Shown here one piece after another: positions 26,153 through 35,055 of a stretch of 64,000 nt of DNA (position 1 is its first letter; each line of letters begins with the position of its first letter). Source of the DNA: JAAFIP01 sp963775085 (lineage in GTDB: Bacteria > Pseudomonadota > Gammaproteobacteria > Burkholderiales > Burkholderiaceae_C); NCBI GenBank assembly GCA_963775085.1, contig CAVZHO010000005.1, positions 248,001-312,000 on the forward strand, given 5' to 3'. Under the pieces are notes generated by a model. It was given only the letters and a program-made list of their open reading frames with translations. It was not told the DNA's origin and made no database searches. Both the position numbers and the translations under genes were made by a program.

Positions 26153-27085
26153 CTAGCGCAGCGCGTACCCCAGCACGAAGCCCGCAAACAGCGTAAAGCC
26201 CAGCCAGTGGTTGGCCCGAAACGCGGCAAAGCAACCCTCACGCGCGCGGCTGCGGATCAGGCAGTAATGCCAGAGCACTTGCGCCAAGGTCATCACCAAT
26301 ACTACTAAAACAATAGCTGCTTGCGTCCTGCCAGCAAGGACTACCAGCCATATTGCCAGGTAAAATCCGTAAAACAGCAGGATGGCAGGCACATCCCAAC
26401 GCCCCAGCGTGATGGCCGAGGTTTTCATGCCGGTTTGCAGATCGTCATCGCGGTCGACCATGGCGTACTCGGTGTCGTAGGCCAGCACCCAAAACAGGTT
26501 GCCCAGCAGCAGCCACCAGGCCAGCACCGGGACTTGGCCGAACTGGGCTAAGCCATTGCCCACCAGCAGCGCGGGCGCGATGCCGCTGCTGGCGGCTGCA
26601 AACGCCATCGGAATGCCAAAACTAAACGCCACCCCCAGCACCGCCTGCGGCATGGCCACGAAGCGTTTGGCAAAAGGATAGGCAATGGCAATGGCCAATG
26701 CGGCAAATGAGTACGCGATGGTGAGCGCGTTGGTGGTGAGCACCAGGCCAAAGGCGCACAGGGCCAGCACCGCGCCCAAGAGCAGCGCCTCGCGCTTGCC
26801 CACCTTGCCGCTGGTCACCGGCCGGTTGGCGGTGCGCTTGACGTGTTTGTCAAAGTCGGCATCGGCGACATCGTTGACGCAGCAGCCCGCGCTGCGCATG
26901 AGAATCGTGCCCAGGGTGAAAACGATGAGCAAATGCCAACCCGGCCAACCGTCTGCCGCGATCCACAGCGCCGACAGCGTGGGCCACAGCAACAGCAGCC
27001 AACCCGCCGGGCGGTTCCAGCGGATGAGGTCCAGGTACAGGGCGAGTTTGCTGCGCATGGGTTTGCGATGTGCTACGCCACCCAC
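26153..27085 (-). CDS. ubiA: 4-hydroxybenzoate polyprenyltransferase
   Basis: Membrane prenyltransferase that attaches the polyprenyl tail to 4-hydroxybenzoate in ubiquinone synthesis. The 310-residue protein has the two aspartate motifs NDVADADFDKHVKRT (first Asp-rich site) and DTEYAMVDRDDDLQTGMKTS (second), within eight to nine membrane helices. A GTG at 27085 is used because AAAGGG lies about five bases upstream; an ATG nine codons later is the alternative. Residues about 241-261 (AIWLVVLAGRTQAAIVLVVL) are encoded by a dispersed repeat read antisense. It follows ssb by nine bases. Confidence 0.93.
   Translation of the reverse strand: MGGVAHRKPMRSKLALYLDLIRWNRPAGWLLLLWPTLSALWIAADGWPGWHLLIVFTLGTILMRSAGCCVNDVADADFDKHVKRTANRPVTSGKVGKREALLLGAVLALCAFGLVLTTNALTIAYSFAALAIAIAYPFAKRFVAMPQAVLGVAFSFGIPMAFAAASSGIAPALLVGNGLAQFGQVPVLAWWLLLGNLFWVLAYDTEYAMVDRDDDLQTGMKTSAITLGRWDVPAILLFYGFYLAIWLVVLAGRTQAAIVLVVLVMTLAQVLWHYCLIRSRAREGCFAAFRANHWLGFTLFAGFVLGYALR
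26302..26365 (+). repeat. Dispersed repeat copy 7, inside ubiA (antisense to it)
   Basis: CTACTAAAACAATAGCTGCT, then TGCGTCCTGCCAGCAAGG, ACTACCAGCC and ATATTGCCAGGTAAAA. It is a nearly full copy. The ubiA frame stays open through it, giving the peptide TQAAI. Confidence 0.8.
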
Positions 27086-27094
27086 CGCAACCCT

Positions 27095-27595
27095 TTAAAA
27101 CGGAATATCGTCATCCATGTCGTCAAAGCCGCTGCCCGGCTTGGCGGCCGGTGCTGGCGCGGGGCGGGCGGCCGGGGGACGTGAGGCCGGTGCCGGGGCG
27201 CGGGCATAGCCGCCACTGCCGCCGCCACCACCTTCGTCACCACTGGGGCCGCCCGCACCCTGGCGGCCGCCCAGTAGCTGCATTTCCTGCGCCACGATGT
27301 CGCAGGTGTTTTGCTCGACCCCGTCTTTGTTGGTGAACTTGCCGTATTTAATGCGGCCTTCGATGTAGACGGGGTTGCCCTTTTTCAGGTACTCACCGGC
27401 AATCTCGGCCAGGCGGTCAAAGAAGGTGACGCGGTGCCACTCGGTGGTCTCGACGTTTTCGCCGCTGGTTTTGTCTTTGCGGCGGGTAGTGGTGGCAATG
27501 CTCACGTTGGCCACGGCCTGGCCCGAGGGCAGATAGCGGATCTCGGGGTCGCGGCCGCAGTTGCCCATCAAAATCACTTTATTGACCGATGCCAT
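27095..27595 (-). CDS. ssb: Single-stranded DNA-binding protein
   Basis: Tetrameric ssDNA-binding protein for replication, recombination and repair. The 166-residue product has the OB fold (MASVNKVILMGNCGRDPEIR, then WHRVTFFDRLAEIAGEYLKKG), a long glycine/alanine/proline-rich linker and the acidic tail DDMDDDIPF that binds partner proteins. Length and tail are typical of the group. It lies between an MFS gene and ubiA on the same strand, and in relatives the MFS-ssb pair is usually divergent from uvrA. Here about 2.9 kb separates the MFS gene from uvrA. Confidence 0.97.
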   Translation of the reverse strand: MASVNKVILMGNCGRDPEIRYLPSGQAVANVSIATTTRRKDKTSGENVETTEWHRVTFFDRLAEIAGEYLKKGNPVYIEGRIKYGKFTNKDGVEQNTCDIVAQEMQLLGGRQGAGGPSGDEGGGGGSGGYARAPAPASRPPAARPAPAPAAKPGSGFDDMDDDIPF

Positions 27596-27649
27596 GGTGT
27601 GTTGTCCTTAAACGGGTTGTACGAATCTGTAGCCTAGATTATGGCGCGT

Positions 27650-28891
27650 TTAGGCGCGGACGGGCTGCACTTTGGAGGGTGCCTGCATGCCCCAGGCCAC
27701 CACCAGCCAGACCAGCATGGCGCCGGCACAGGCATGGAACAGGCTCTGCGCGCCCCAGTGCTTGGCAAGCCAGCCGCCCGCCGCCCCGCCCACAAAAAAT
27801 CCCAGCGACTGCAAGGTGTTGTACACCCCCAGCGCGGCCCCACGCGTGCTGGCCGGTGCCAGGCGCGTCACCATGCTGGGCTGGGTCGCCTCTAGCGCGT
27901 TAAATCCGCAAAAAAATACCAAAAGCAAAGCCCCCAGCCACCACAGCGTGGCGCTACCTGCCCCCACACCGCCTGCCAAGCCGCCCCCCGCCAGCGCATC
28001 CCCGGCCTGCCCGGCAAAGTAGCCAAACCCCAACTGCACCAGCAAAATCAAGCCCACACTCGCCAAAAAGACCCCGCGCAACTGGCCGCGCCGCTCCATG
28101 GCAAACACCACGCCCATAAAGCCAAACGACAACAGCACCGCGGGTAAATACGCCTGCCAGTGGGCATTTTTTTCCAAGCCTGCCTGTACCAGCAGCGTGG
28201 GCACCGCCACCCACATGGCCAGCTGCACGGCGTGCAGCACAAACACCCCCACATTCAGGCGCAACAGCCCCGGATGGCGCAGCACCTGGGCCAAACCACC
28301 CAGGCGCGATGCTTGCGGCTGCCCGTCCCCAGGCGGTGCAGCGGGAACCACCCACAGCACCACGCCAATACCGGCAATGGCCAGCACGCCAGTGAGCGCA
28401 AACAAACCTTTCAGCCCAATCCATGCCGCCAGGGGCGGTGCCACCACCAACGACAGCGCAAACATCAGCCCAATGCTGGCCCCCACCAGCGCCATGGCTT
28501 TGGTGCGCACCGCGTCACGCGTCAGGTCAGCCAGCAGCGCCGTCACCGCCGCCGACACCGCCCCCGCGCCTTGCAGCGCCCGCCCGGCCAGCAGCCAGCC
28601 CAGGCTGCTGGCGGCAGCGGCCAGCAGGCTACCCGCTGCAAAAATAATCAGCCCGATGATGATGACCCGTTTGCGGCCAAAGCGGTCCGAGGCCATGCCA
28701 AACGGAATTTGCAGCACCCCCTGCGTCAGGCCATAAATACCCATCGCCAGCCCCACCAGCGCAGCATCGTCCCCGCCCGGGTATTTGCGCGCCTCCAGCA
28801 TAAACACCGGTAGCACTAAAAATAGCCCCAGCATGCGCAGAGCAAAAATCAAAGCCAGCGAAGCACTGGCGCGCCGCTCGATGGGCAGCAT
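27650..28891 (-). CDS. MFS transporter
   Basis: Twelve-helix major facilitator, 413 residues from the ATG at 28891 (MLPIERRASASLALIFALRM); an in-frame TTG seven codons upstream is also possible and neither has a clear ribosome site. The loop 2-3 signature GMASDRFGRKRVIIIGLIIF is present, as are the glycine-rich helices of drug/proton antiporters (YceL/MdtH-like). It precedes ssb by 54 bases. The substrate is unknown; the conserved place next to ssb suggests chromosomal core rather than recent arrival. Confidence 0.88.
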   Translation of the reverse strand: MLPIERRASASLALIFALRMLGLFLVLPVFMLEARKYPGGDDAALVGLAMGIYGLTQGVLQIPFGMASDRFGRKRVIIIGLIIFAAGSLLAAAASSLGWLLAGRALQGAGAVSAAVTALLADLTRDAVRTKAMALVGASIGLMFALSLVVAPPLAAWIGLKGLFALTGVLAIAGIGVVLWVVPAAPPGDGQPQASRLGGLAQVLRHPGLLRLNVGVFVLHAVQLAMWVAVPTLLVQAGLEKNAHWQAYLPAVLLSFGFMGVVFAMERRGQLRGVFLASVGLILLVQLGFGYFAGQAGDALAGGGLAGGVGAGSATLWWLGALLLVFFCGFNALEATQPSMVTRLAPASTRGAALGVYNTLQSLGFFVGGAAGGWLAKHWGAQSLFHACAGAMLVWLVVAWGMQAPSKVQPVRA

Positions 28892-29026
28892 GGTGGTGGA
28901 GGGGGTAGACAAAATACTTGGTTTGCATGAGCCATGAATGGCAGAGCGACTATTGTCGCTGTTCCTTTAGGCGGACTTTTCAGCGCCCCCTGGTAATACC
29001 GCCTGCCCGGTGGTATGATTTCTCCC

Positions 29027-29281
29027 ATGCACACCCTCAGCATCAAAATTGACGAGCCACTTGAAAGCACGCTGACCACGCTCAGCCAACGCGAGCGCGT
29101 GAGCAAGTCGGAGCTCATGCGTCGCGCGCTACTGGCCTACGCGAAGCAGCGCGCTGGCATCACCATCACCGCTACACCGTCGGCATTGGACTTGGTCGGC
29201 GACTTGGTGGGCTGCTTCTCGGGCGCTCCGGCTGATTTGTCGTCCAACCCCGCGCACATGGCAGACTTTGGCCGCGTTTGA
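29027..29281 (+). CDS. Ribbon-helix-helix antitoxin
   Basis: The 84-residue product starts MHTLSIKIDEPLESTL, the usual beginning of a CopG/Arc-type DNA-binding strand and helix, followed by RVSKSELMRRALLAYA. The C-terminal half (DLVGDLVGCFSGAPADLSSNP) is the type of tail that binds a PIN toxin. A start at 29015 (four codons earlier) is possible. The stop at 29281 is 14 bases before the toxin ATG, a standard antitoxin-toxin order. It probably represses its own promoter. Confidence 0.82.
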   Translation: MHTLSIKIDEPLESTLTTLSQRERVSKSELMRRALLAYAKQRAGITITATPSALDLVGDLVGCFSGAPADLSSNPAHMADFGRV

Positions 29282-29295
29282 CCGGCCCCCGCAAC

Positions 29296-29706
29296 ATGCA
29301 CATTCTGTTGGACACAGGCCCCTGGGTGGCCCTGCTGTGCCGGGACGATAAGTACCACGACTGGGCCAAACAGCAGTTTGCCAGCCACCCAGGCCCTTTC
29401 CTCACCTGCGAAGCGGTAGTGGCCGAAACCTGCTTTCTATTGGCACGCGCCGGGCTTGACGCGGCCAAGGCAGTGGCGCTGGTAGAGAGAGGCGTAGTGC
29501 AAGTGGGCATGGCGCTCAGCCAGCAAGTTGCTGCGGTCAGCGCGCTGTACCAACGCTACGACAACGTACCCGCATCTTTGGCCGATGCCTGCCTGGTGCG
29601 TATGTCCGAGCTGTACGAACCTTGCAGCGTATTGACCCTGGACAGCGACTTTCACATCTACCGCCGCCACGGCAGAAAAGTGGTGCCGACGATCTGCCCG
29701 GTGTGA
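29296..29706 (+). CDS. PIN-domain toxin (VapC-like ribonuclease)
   Basis: The 136-residue protein begins MHILLDTGPWVALLCRDD, with the first PIN aspartate in LLDTGP. The family's other acidic residues are in TCEAVVAETCFLL, SLADACLVRM and LTLDSDFHIYRR. Such toxins are Mg2+-dependent RNases that cut tRNA or rRNA when the antitoxin is lost. It follows the RHH antitoxin on the same strand. All expected catalytic acids are present, so it looks intact. Confidence 0.85.
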   Translation: MHILLDTGPWVALLCRDDKYHDWAKQQFASHPGPFLTCEAVVAETCFLLARAGLDAAKAVALVERGVVQVGMALSQQVAAVSALYQRYDNVPASLADACLVRMSELYEPCSVLTLDSDFHIYRRHGRKVVPTICPV

Positions 29707-29763
29707 CCCGCACCGCAGCCTGTGCAAACACAAAATTTCCCTCGCTGGATAAGCTATTTGCTC

Positions 29764-29812
29764 ATAATTTAATAGCTGTTTACACTATATTTTATTGGTC
29801 AAACGGCATAAA
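29764..29812 (+). repeat. Dispersed repeat copy 8 (degenerate), between the PIN toxin and the HEPN gene
   Basis: ATAATTTAATAGCTGTTTAC, then ACTATATTTTATTGG. It belongs to the variant in which the second half is ATTTTATTGG rather than ACAAGGACTAC. Copies 12, 14, 16 and 17 share this form. Confidence 0.5.
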
Positions 29813-29859
29813 TTGCTTTTCATCTACTTGTCAAATGACCTCGCGCACTGCTTGATCAG

Positions 29860-29880
29860 GCACACCCTTGAGGGGTGTGC
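29860..29880. promoter_or_regulatory. Palindrome just upstream of the HEPN-MNT genes
   Basis: GCACACCC and GGGTGTGC form a perfect eight-base inverted repeat with a TTGAG centre. It ends 12 bases before the HEPN start codon, the position expected for an autoregulatory operator or a translation-blocking hairpin. Confidence 0.5.
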
Positions 29881-29892
29881 AACAATTCGCTC

Positions 29893-30303
29893 ATGACGCT
29901 CGATTTATCCGCATTAGAAAAAGCCCTCGCCTCGCTGGCGCGCGCCATGCTACGTTCGCATGGCGTGCCTGCGGACGAAGAGCTGCGCGATGCGTGCATT
30001 CAGCGCTTTGAATACTCCTTCGAGCTAGCCTGGAAAATGCTCAAGCGCCGCCTTGAGCTGGACGTGCCCAGCACCGATGCGGTAGACACCCTGAGCTACC
30101 GCGCAATGATCCGCATGGCCGCAGAGCGCGGCTTACTGGCCAACCCCCAGGCGTGGTTTGACTACCGCGACCAGCGCAACCGCACGACGCACACCTACGA
30201 TGTCGCCATAGCGCAGCAAGTGTATGCCTGCATTGCAGACTTCCAACGCGACGCAGACGCGCTGCTGGCGGCGCTGCAAACCGCTGGAGCTGGCGATGAT
30301 TGA
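29893..30303 (+). CDS. HEPN-domain protein (nucleotidyltransferase substrate-binding family, toxin-like)
   Basis: The 136-residue, all-helical product belongs to the HI0074/HEPN group that pairs with MNT nucleotidyltransferases. The HEPN RNase motif R-x4-H is visible as RNRTTH near residue 100. In MNT-HEPN toxin-antitoxin systems HEPN is the RNase toxin and MNT neutralises it by modifying its tyrosine region next to this motif (here HTY follows). The start MTLDLSALEKAL lies 12 bases after a palindrome. It overlaps the MNT gene by eight bases. Confidence 0.82.
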   Translation: MTLDLSALEKALASLARAMLRSHGVPADEELRDACIQRFEYSFELAWKMLKRRLELDVPSTDAVDTLSYRAMIRMAAERGLLANPQAWFDYRDQRNRTTHTYDVAIAQQVYACIADFQRDADALLAALQTAGAGDD

Positions 30304-30622
30304 GCTTAAGCCCCAATACATTGCACTGACGCAGGCGATTTTGTCGGCGCACTTGCCGCATGCGCAGTTGCAAGCATTTGGTTCCCGCACCACGGGGCGC
30401 GCCAAGCCATTCTCCGACCTGGACTTGGCCGTGCTGGACGACCTGCGCTTTTCTGATCGCGAGCTGGCGACTGCCCGCTACGCGCTGGAAGAAAGCGCTT
30501 TGCCCATCCGGGTAGACCTGGTGCGCTGGTCGCAGCTACCGGTGTCGTTGCGCAGTGTGATTGAGCAGTCTGGTACGTCGTTTAACTTGTCATCGGGGCC
30601 GAGCAGTAATAACAATGTCTGA
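30296..30622 (+). CDS. MNT-type nucleotidyltransferase (antitoxin-like)
   Basis: Minimal nucleotidyltransferase of 108 residues. The catalytic pattern is complete: GSRTTGRAKPFSDLDLAVL supplies the GS motif and two metal-binding aspartates, and IRVDLVRW supplies the third. In characterised MNT-HEPN pairs this enzyme AMPylates the HEPN toxin. Its ATG lies inside the HEPN gene (eight-base overlap), and its own stop overlaps the next gene by eight bases, so all three are translationally coupled. Confidence 0.83.
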   Translation: MIELKPQYIALTQAILSAHLPHAQLQAFGSRTTGRAKPFSDLDLAVLDDLRFSDRELATARYALEESALPIRVDLVRWSQLPVSLRSVIEQSGTSFNLSSGPSSNNNV

Positions 30623-31499
30623 CCCTGTTTTCCGCCATTCTTTATCATCAACGGTCGAAATTGATTCGACCCTCGAATTACAACAACCGCTTACGCGCTA
30701 TATGAGCCTAGCGAAGTTTCTCGATCTCATTCGTCGCAAACGCATTTATTTCGCAGCACTACAACATTTGGGCGACCGTCACGAGGGCGGTAGCACCGCA
30801 TTAAACATGCTACATGATACTGGCGTATTGGATGCACTAAAGAGGTTTGCAACTTACGATTTGACTTTGTCACTTAGCGCAGATCTATCTGTTGACGAAC
30901 GGGCCAGGCTAGAGGCTGAACGGGCTGCTTCACGTGCAAAGCGCCACACTATAAATACCGCTTTCGGGAAATTTGATGTTATTGATAAAAACCGATACCG
31001 GGAAGTAATGCTAGGACAACGAGCATGGCTGGATGTGTCTTGCTGGCATCGAAATCAAGACGAGAGTCTTGCGATGTGGAAAGTCTATGGTGGTGGTGGT
31101 GAATCAGTATGCGTGATTTCAAGTGTTGGAGCGTTGGCATCGTCGCTATTGCCGCCAATAGACGCAAGAGTGCACGTTTTACCTGTGCATTACATTGACC
31201 ATAGAAATGAACACTTCCAATCAGATCATCAATTAGCTGCCGCTATACATAAGCAGAAGCCCTACAGTTACGAAAATGAGATTCGCGCAATAGTTGTACG
31301 TGGTTCGGTGGACATTTTATCCGTGCGGAAAGAAACGGGGAGCTACATTGACATACAGCCAACGAAGCTAATACAAGCTGTGCGCCTTTCACCAAGTGCA
31401 CCAACGTGGTTTCGTGAGTTGATCGAGCATGAGACAGCATCACTCCAGATACCAATACATCATTCAGAGTTAGACCATGATCCAATCTTTGGCGATTGA
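30615..31499 (+). CDS. DUF2971-like protein coupled to an MNT-HEPN pair
   Basis: A 294-residue protein with the DUF2971 layout: MSLAKFLDLIRRKRIYFA near residue 30, WLDVSCWHRNQDESLAMW in the middle, and YSYENEIRAIV in the C-terminal third. The biochemical function of this family is unknown to me. The ATG overlaps the MNT stop by eight bases. The gene is visibly richer in A and T than its neighbours, with rarer codons, which suggests acquisition. The coupling implies it belongs to the MNT-HEPN unit, perhaps as an effector or sensor; that is inference. Confidence 0.7.
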   Translation: MSDPVFRHSLSSTVEIDSTLELQQPLTRYMSLAKFLDLIRRKRIYFAALQHLGDRHEGGSTALNMLHDTGVLDALKRFATYDLTLSLSADLSVDERARLEAERAASRAKRHTINTAFGKFDVIDKNRYREVMLGQRAWLDVSCWHRNQDESLAMWKVYGGGGESVCVISSVGALASSLLPPIDARVHVLPVHYIDHRNEHFQSDHQLAAAIHKQKPYSYENEIRAIVVRGSVDILSVRKETGSYIDIQPTKLIQAVRLSPSAPTWFRELIEHETASLQIPIHHSELDHDPIFGD

Positions 31500-31560
31500 G
31501 CCGCAGGTTAGGTCTTCAACGGAAACCTTGACCCCATACCAAACCCGCTCAAAGCGCGCT

Positions 31561-31742
31561 GCTACGGCGCAATGCCTACGCCACCCAATAAGAGCACCGG
31601 GCTCGAGGAACGGAGAAATTTGGGATCAGAAGCGGCGTTGTCTGAGCCGCAGGCGAGTTTAGCCGCTTCCCCAAATTTCGAGTAACGCAGATGCTCCCCC
31701 GAAGGGGCCGGTGCTCGGGTGGCGTGGGCATTGTGCCGTAGC
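31561..31742. repeat. Large nested palindromic element upstream of uvrA
   Basis: The outer arms 31561-31586 and 31717-31742 pair over 26 bases with two G-U-compatible positions. After a five-base bulge, GAGCACCGG (31592-31600) pairs with CCGGTGCTC (31708-31716). Inside, GAAATTTGGG and GAAGCGGC (31615-31636, split by ATCA) pair with GCCGCTTC and CCCAAATTTC (31662-31679). It fills most of the 359-base gap 31500-31858. Short frames crossing it look spurious. It has the look of a non-autonomous dispersed element or an RNA gene. Confidence 0.65.
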
Positions 31743-31858
31743 AGGGGGCGTGCTGGGACAGAGTGACTCGGGCAAGACAGAAGTCGTTTAGCAGCCAACT
31801 TCCCAACCCCTCCCCAACGGGCTATGATGCTAGGTTGTTCTAAATCTGGCGGTTGTTT

Positions 31859-34800
31859 GTGAATTCTCCTTCTGACGGTAAATATCTAGGGTCGCTACTG
31901 AACCCGTTCATCAGCATTCGCGGGGCGCGCACGCATAACCTGAAAAACATTGACCTGGATATTCCGCGTAACCAGTTGGTGGTGATTACGGGGCTTAGCG
32001 GCTCGGGCAAGTCGTCACTCGCGTTTGACACGCTGTATGCCGAGGGACAGCGGCGGTATGTGGAGAGTTTGTCTACTTATGCGCGGCAGTTTTTGCAGCT
32101 GATGGACAAGCCCGATGTGGACATGATTGAGGGCCTGTCGCCCGCCATCAGCATTGAGCAAAAGGCTACCAGCCACAACCCGCGCTCCACCGTGGGCACA
32201 GTGACCGAGATCCACGATTACCTGCGCCTCTTGTTTGCCCGCGCGGGCACGCCACACTGCCCCGACCATGACGTGCCGCTGCAAGCCCAGACCGTGGCGC
32301 AGATGGTGGACGCGGTGCTGGCCCTGCCCGAGGGCACCAAGCTGATGATCCTCGCGCCGATTGCGCGCGAGAAAAAAGGCGAGTTTTTAGACGTGTTTGA
32401 AGACATGCAGGCGCGCGGCTATGTGCGCTTTCGGGTGGGCACGGGTGCCGAGGCGGCGTTGTTTGAGTTTGACGCGCTGCCCAAGCTGAAGAAAACGGAG
32501 AAGCACGATATTGATGTGGTGATTGACCGGCTGAAGGTGCGGCGTGCGCCGGGGCAGGTCACAGGAGGTCAGGCTACAGGCGAACAGGTCGAGAAACCCG
32601 AGAGCAACCAGGCCCTGCCCGGCACTGCGCGCAGCGAATACGACAACCTCAAGCAGCGCCTGGCCGAGAGCTTTGAGGCGGCGCTGCGCTTGGCCGAGGG
32701 GCGGGCGATTGCGCTGGAGATGGACAGCGCTTCTGGCACACCACCCAAAGAGCATTTCTTCAACGCCAAGTTCGCCTGCCCGCAGTGCAGCTACACCATC
32801 AGCGAGCTGGAGCCGCGGCTGTTCTCGTTCAACTCGCCCGTGGGGGCCTGCCCGGGCTGCGATGGTTTGGGGAATATGGAGTTTTTTGACCCGGCGCGCG
32901 TGGTGGCCTTCCCCACGCTCAGCCTGGCCAGTGGCGCGGTGAAGGGCTGGGATAGGCGCAATGGCTACTACTTCAGCATGCTGGAGAGCGTGGCCAAGCA
33001 CTATGGCGCAGACATTGACAAGCCGTTTGAAAGCCTGGACGCGAAGGTGCAGCAGGCCCTGCTGCACGGCAGTGGTGAGGAGGACATCAAGTTCAACTAC
33101 ACCATGGAGACGGGTGCCTCGGCGGGCAAAAAGATCACCAAGAAGCACCCGTTTGAAGGCATTTTGCCCAATATGGCGCGGCGCTATACCGAGACCGATT
33201 CGGTCATCGTGCGGGAAGACCTGGCACGCTACCGCAGCACCCAGCCCTGTACCGACTGCGGCGGCACCCGACTTGCGGCGCGAGGCGCGCAGCGTCAAAC
33301 TAGGCGAGGGCCCGCAGGCCAAGCGTTTGTTTGAGATCAGCGGCACCACGCTACGCGAGTGCCATGCCTACTTCAACACGCTGGAGCTCAAAGGGGCCAA
33401 GGGCGAGATCGCGGGCAAAGTGATCAAAGAGATTGCCTCGCGCCTGAAGTTTTTGAACGACGTGGGGCTGAACTACCTGAGCCTGAACCGCAGTGCCGAG
33501 ACGCTGAGCGGCGGCGAGTCGCAGCGCATTCGCCTGGCTTCGCAAATTGGCAGCGGCCTGACTGGGGTGATGTATGTGCTGGACGAGCCCAGCATTGGCC
33601 TGCACCAGCGCGACAATGACCGGCTGATCGATACCCTGAAACACCTTCGGAACATCGGTAATAGTGTGCTGGTGGTAGAGCATGACGAAGACATGATCCG
33701 CGCGGCAGACCATGTGATTGACCTGGGCCCCGGCGCGGGCGTGCACGGCGGGCGCGTGCTGGCGCAGGGCACACCGGACGAGGTGCAGGCCCACCCGGCG
33801 TCCCTCACGGGGCAGTACATGAACGGTACGCGCAGCATTGCCGTGCCGACGCGCCGGCATAAATGGTCGCCCACCGTCAAACCCGCAGCGCCTGCGGCAA
33901 AAAAAGCTGCCGCATCCAAGCACGCCCCCGCCCCCAGCCGCCAGGCGCTGGCCTGGGCCGAACGCAACGCGCACCACCTGGCCACCCAGGGCGAGATGCA
34001 GGCGATTCGCATCATCAACGCCACCGGCAACAACCTGCACAACGTGAGTGCCGAATTTCCGGTGGGGCTGCTCACCTGCGTGACAGGTGTGTCTGGCTCG
34101 GGCAAGTCCACCTTGGTGAATGACACGCTGTATGCCGCCGTGGCCCAGTCGCTGTACCGTGCGCACGACGAGCCTGCCGCGCATGAGGAGATCCAGGGCA
34201 TTGAGCATTTTGACAAGGTGATCAACGTCGACCAGTCGCCCATTGGCCGCACGCCGCGCAGCAACCCCGCCACCTACACCGGGCTGTTCACCCCCATCCG
34301 CGAGCTGCTGGCCGACGTGCCCATGGCGCGCGAGCGTGGCTACGGCCCGGGGCGCTTTAGCTTTAACGTGGCTGGCGGCCGCTGCGAGGCCTGCCAAGGC
34401 GACGGCGTGGTGAAAGTAGAAATGCACTTTTTACCCGACGTGTACGTGCCCTGCGATGTGTGCAAGGGCGCACGCTACAACCGCGAGACGCTGGAGGTGC
34501 TGTACAAAGGCAAAAACATCTGGCAGATTTTGGACTTGACCGTGGAAGTGGCGCACGCGTTTTTCAGCGCCGTGCCCACCATTGCGCGCAAGCTGCAAAC
34601 CCTGCTGGACGTAGGCCTGAGCTACATCAAGCTCGGCCAGTCAGCCACCACGCTGTCGGGTGGTGAGGCACAGCGCGTCAAGCTGGCGCTGGAGCTGAGT
34701 AAGCGCGACACGGGCCGCACGCTGTACATTCTGGACGAGCCGACGACGGGATTGCACTTTGCCGACATCGAGCTGCTGCTCAAGGTGCTTCACCAGCTGC

Positions 34801-35003
34801 GCGACGCGGGCAACACCATCGTCATCATCGAGCACAACCTGGACGTGATCAAAACGGCAGACTGGCTGATCGACATGGGCCCCGAGGGGGGCGACGGCGG
34901 CGGGCGGGTGGTGGCGGTGGGCACGCCAGAGGAGGTGGCGGCGAATGCCGAGAGCCACACCGGGCGCTATTTGCAGCGCCTGCTGGCATCCAAAACGCTA
35001 TAA
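31859..35003 (+). pseudogene. uvrA: uvrA, interrupted by a one-base frameshift
   Basis: UvrA is the damage-sensing ATPase of nucleotide excision repair. The first frame carries ISIRGARTHNLKNIDLDIPR, Walker A GLSGSGKSS and the zinc site CPQC...CPGC, ending at CTDCGGTRL. The second continues RREARSVKLG with the signature LSGGESQRIRLASQ, the second Walker A GVSGSGKSTLV, zinc cysteines CEACQGDG and CDVCKG, and LSGGEAQRVKLA. Deleting one T from TT at 33273-33274 restores TRLRREARSVK. A GTG at 31859 is used as start; TTG at 31853 is also open. The stop codon lies inside a dispersed repeat. Sequence error is likely, since both halves are well conserved. Confidence 0.93.
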
Positions 35004-35055
35004 ATATAATAGCTGCTTATGTCCATACGACAAGGACTACGAGCACATTTGCTTC
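34997..35055 (+). repeat. Dispersed repeat copy 9, at the uvrA stop codon
   Basis: GCTATAAATATAATAGCTGC, then TTATGTCCATACGACAAGG and ACTACGAGCACATTTGCT. The uvrA stop TAA (35001-35003) is formed by the repeat's first bases. Confidence 0.8.

Noticed and set aside
31570..31806. Small genes within the palindromic element before uvrA
   Set aside because: Short frames on both strands cross the hairpin arms, lack ribosome sites and mirror each other as expected for inverted repeats.
33265..33285. Programmed frameshifting in uvrA
   Set aside because: CGACTTGCGG is not a known shift site, and UvrA is made from one frame in other bacteria.
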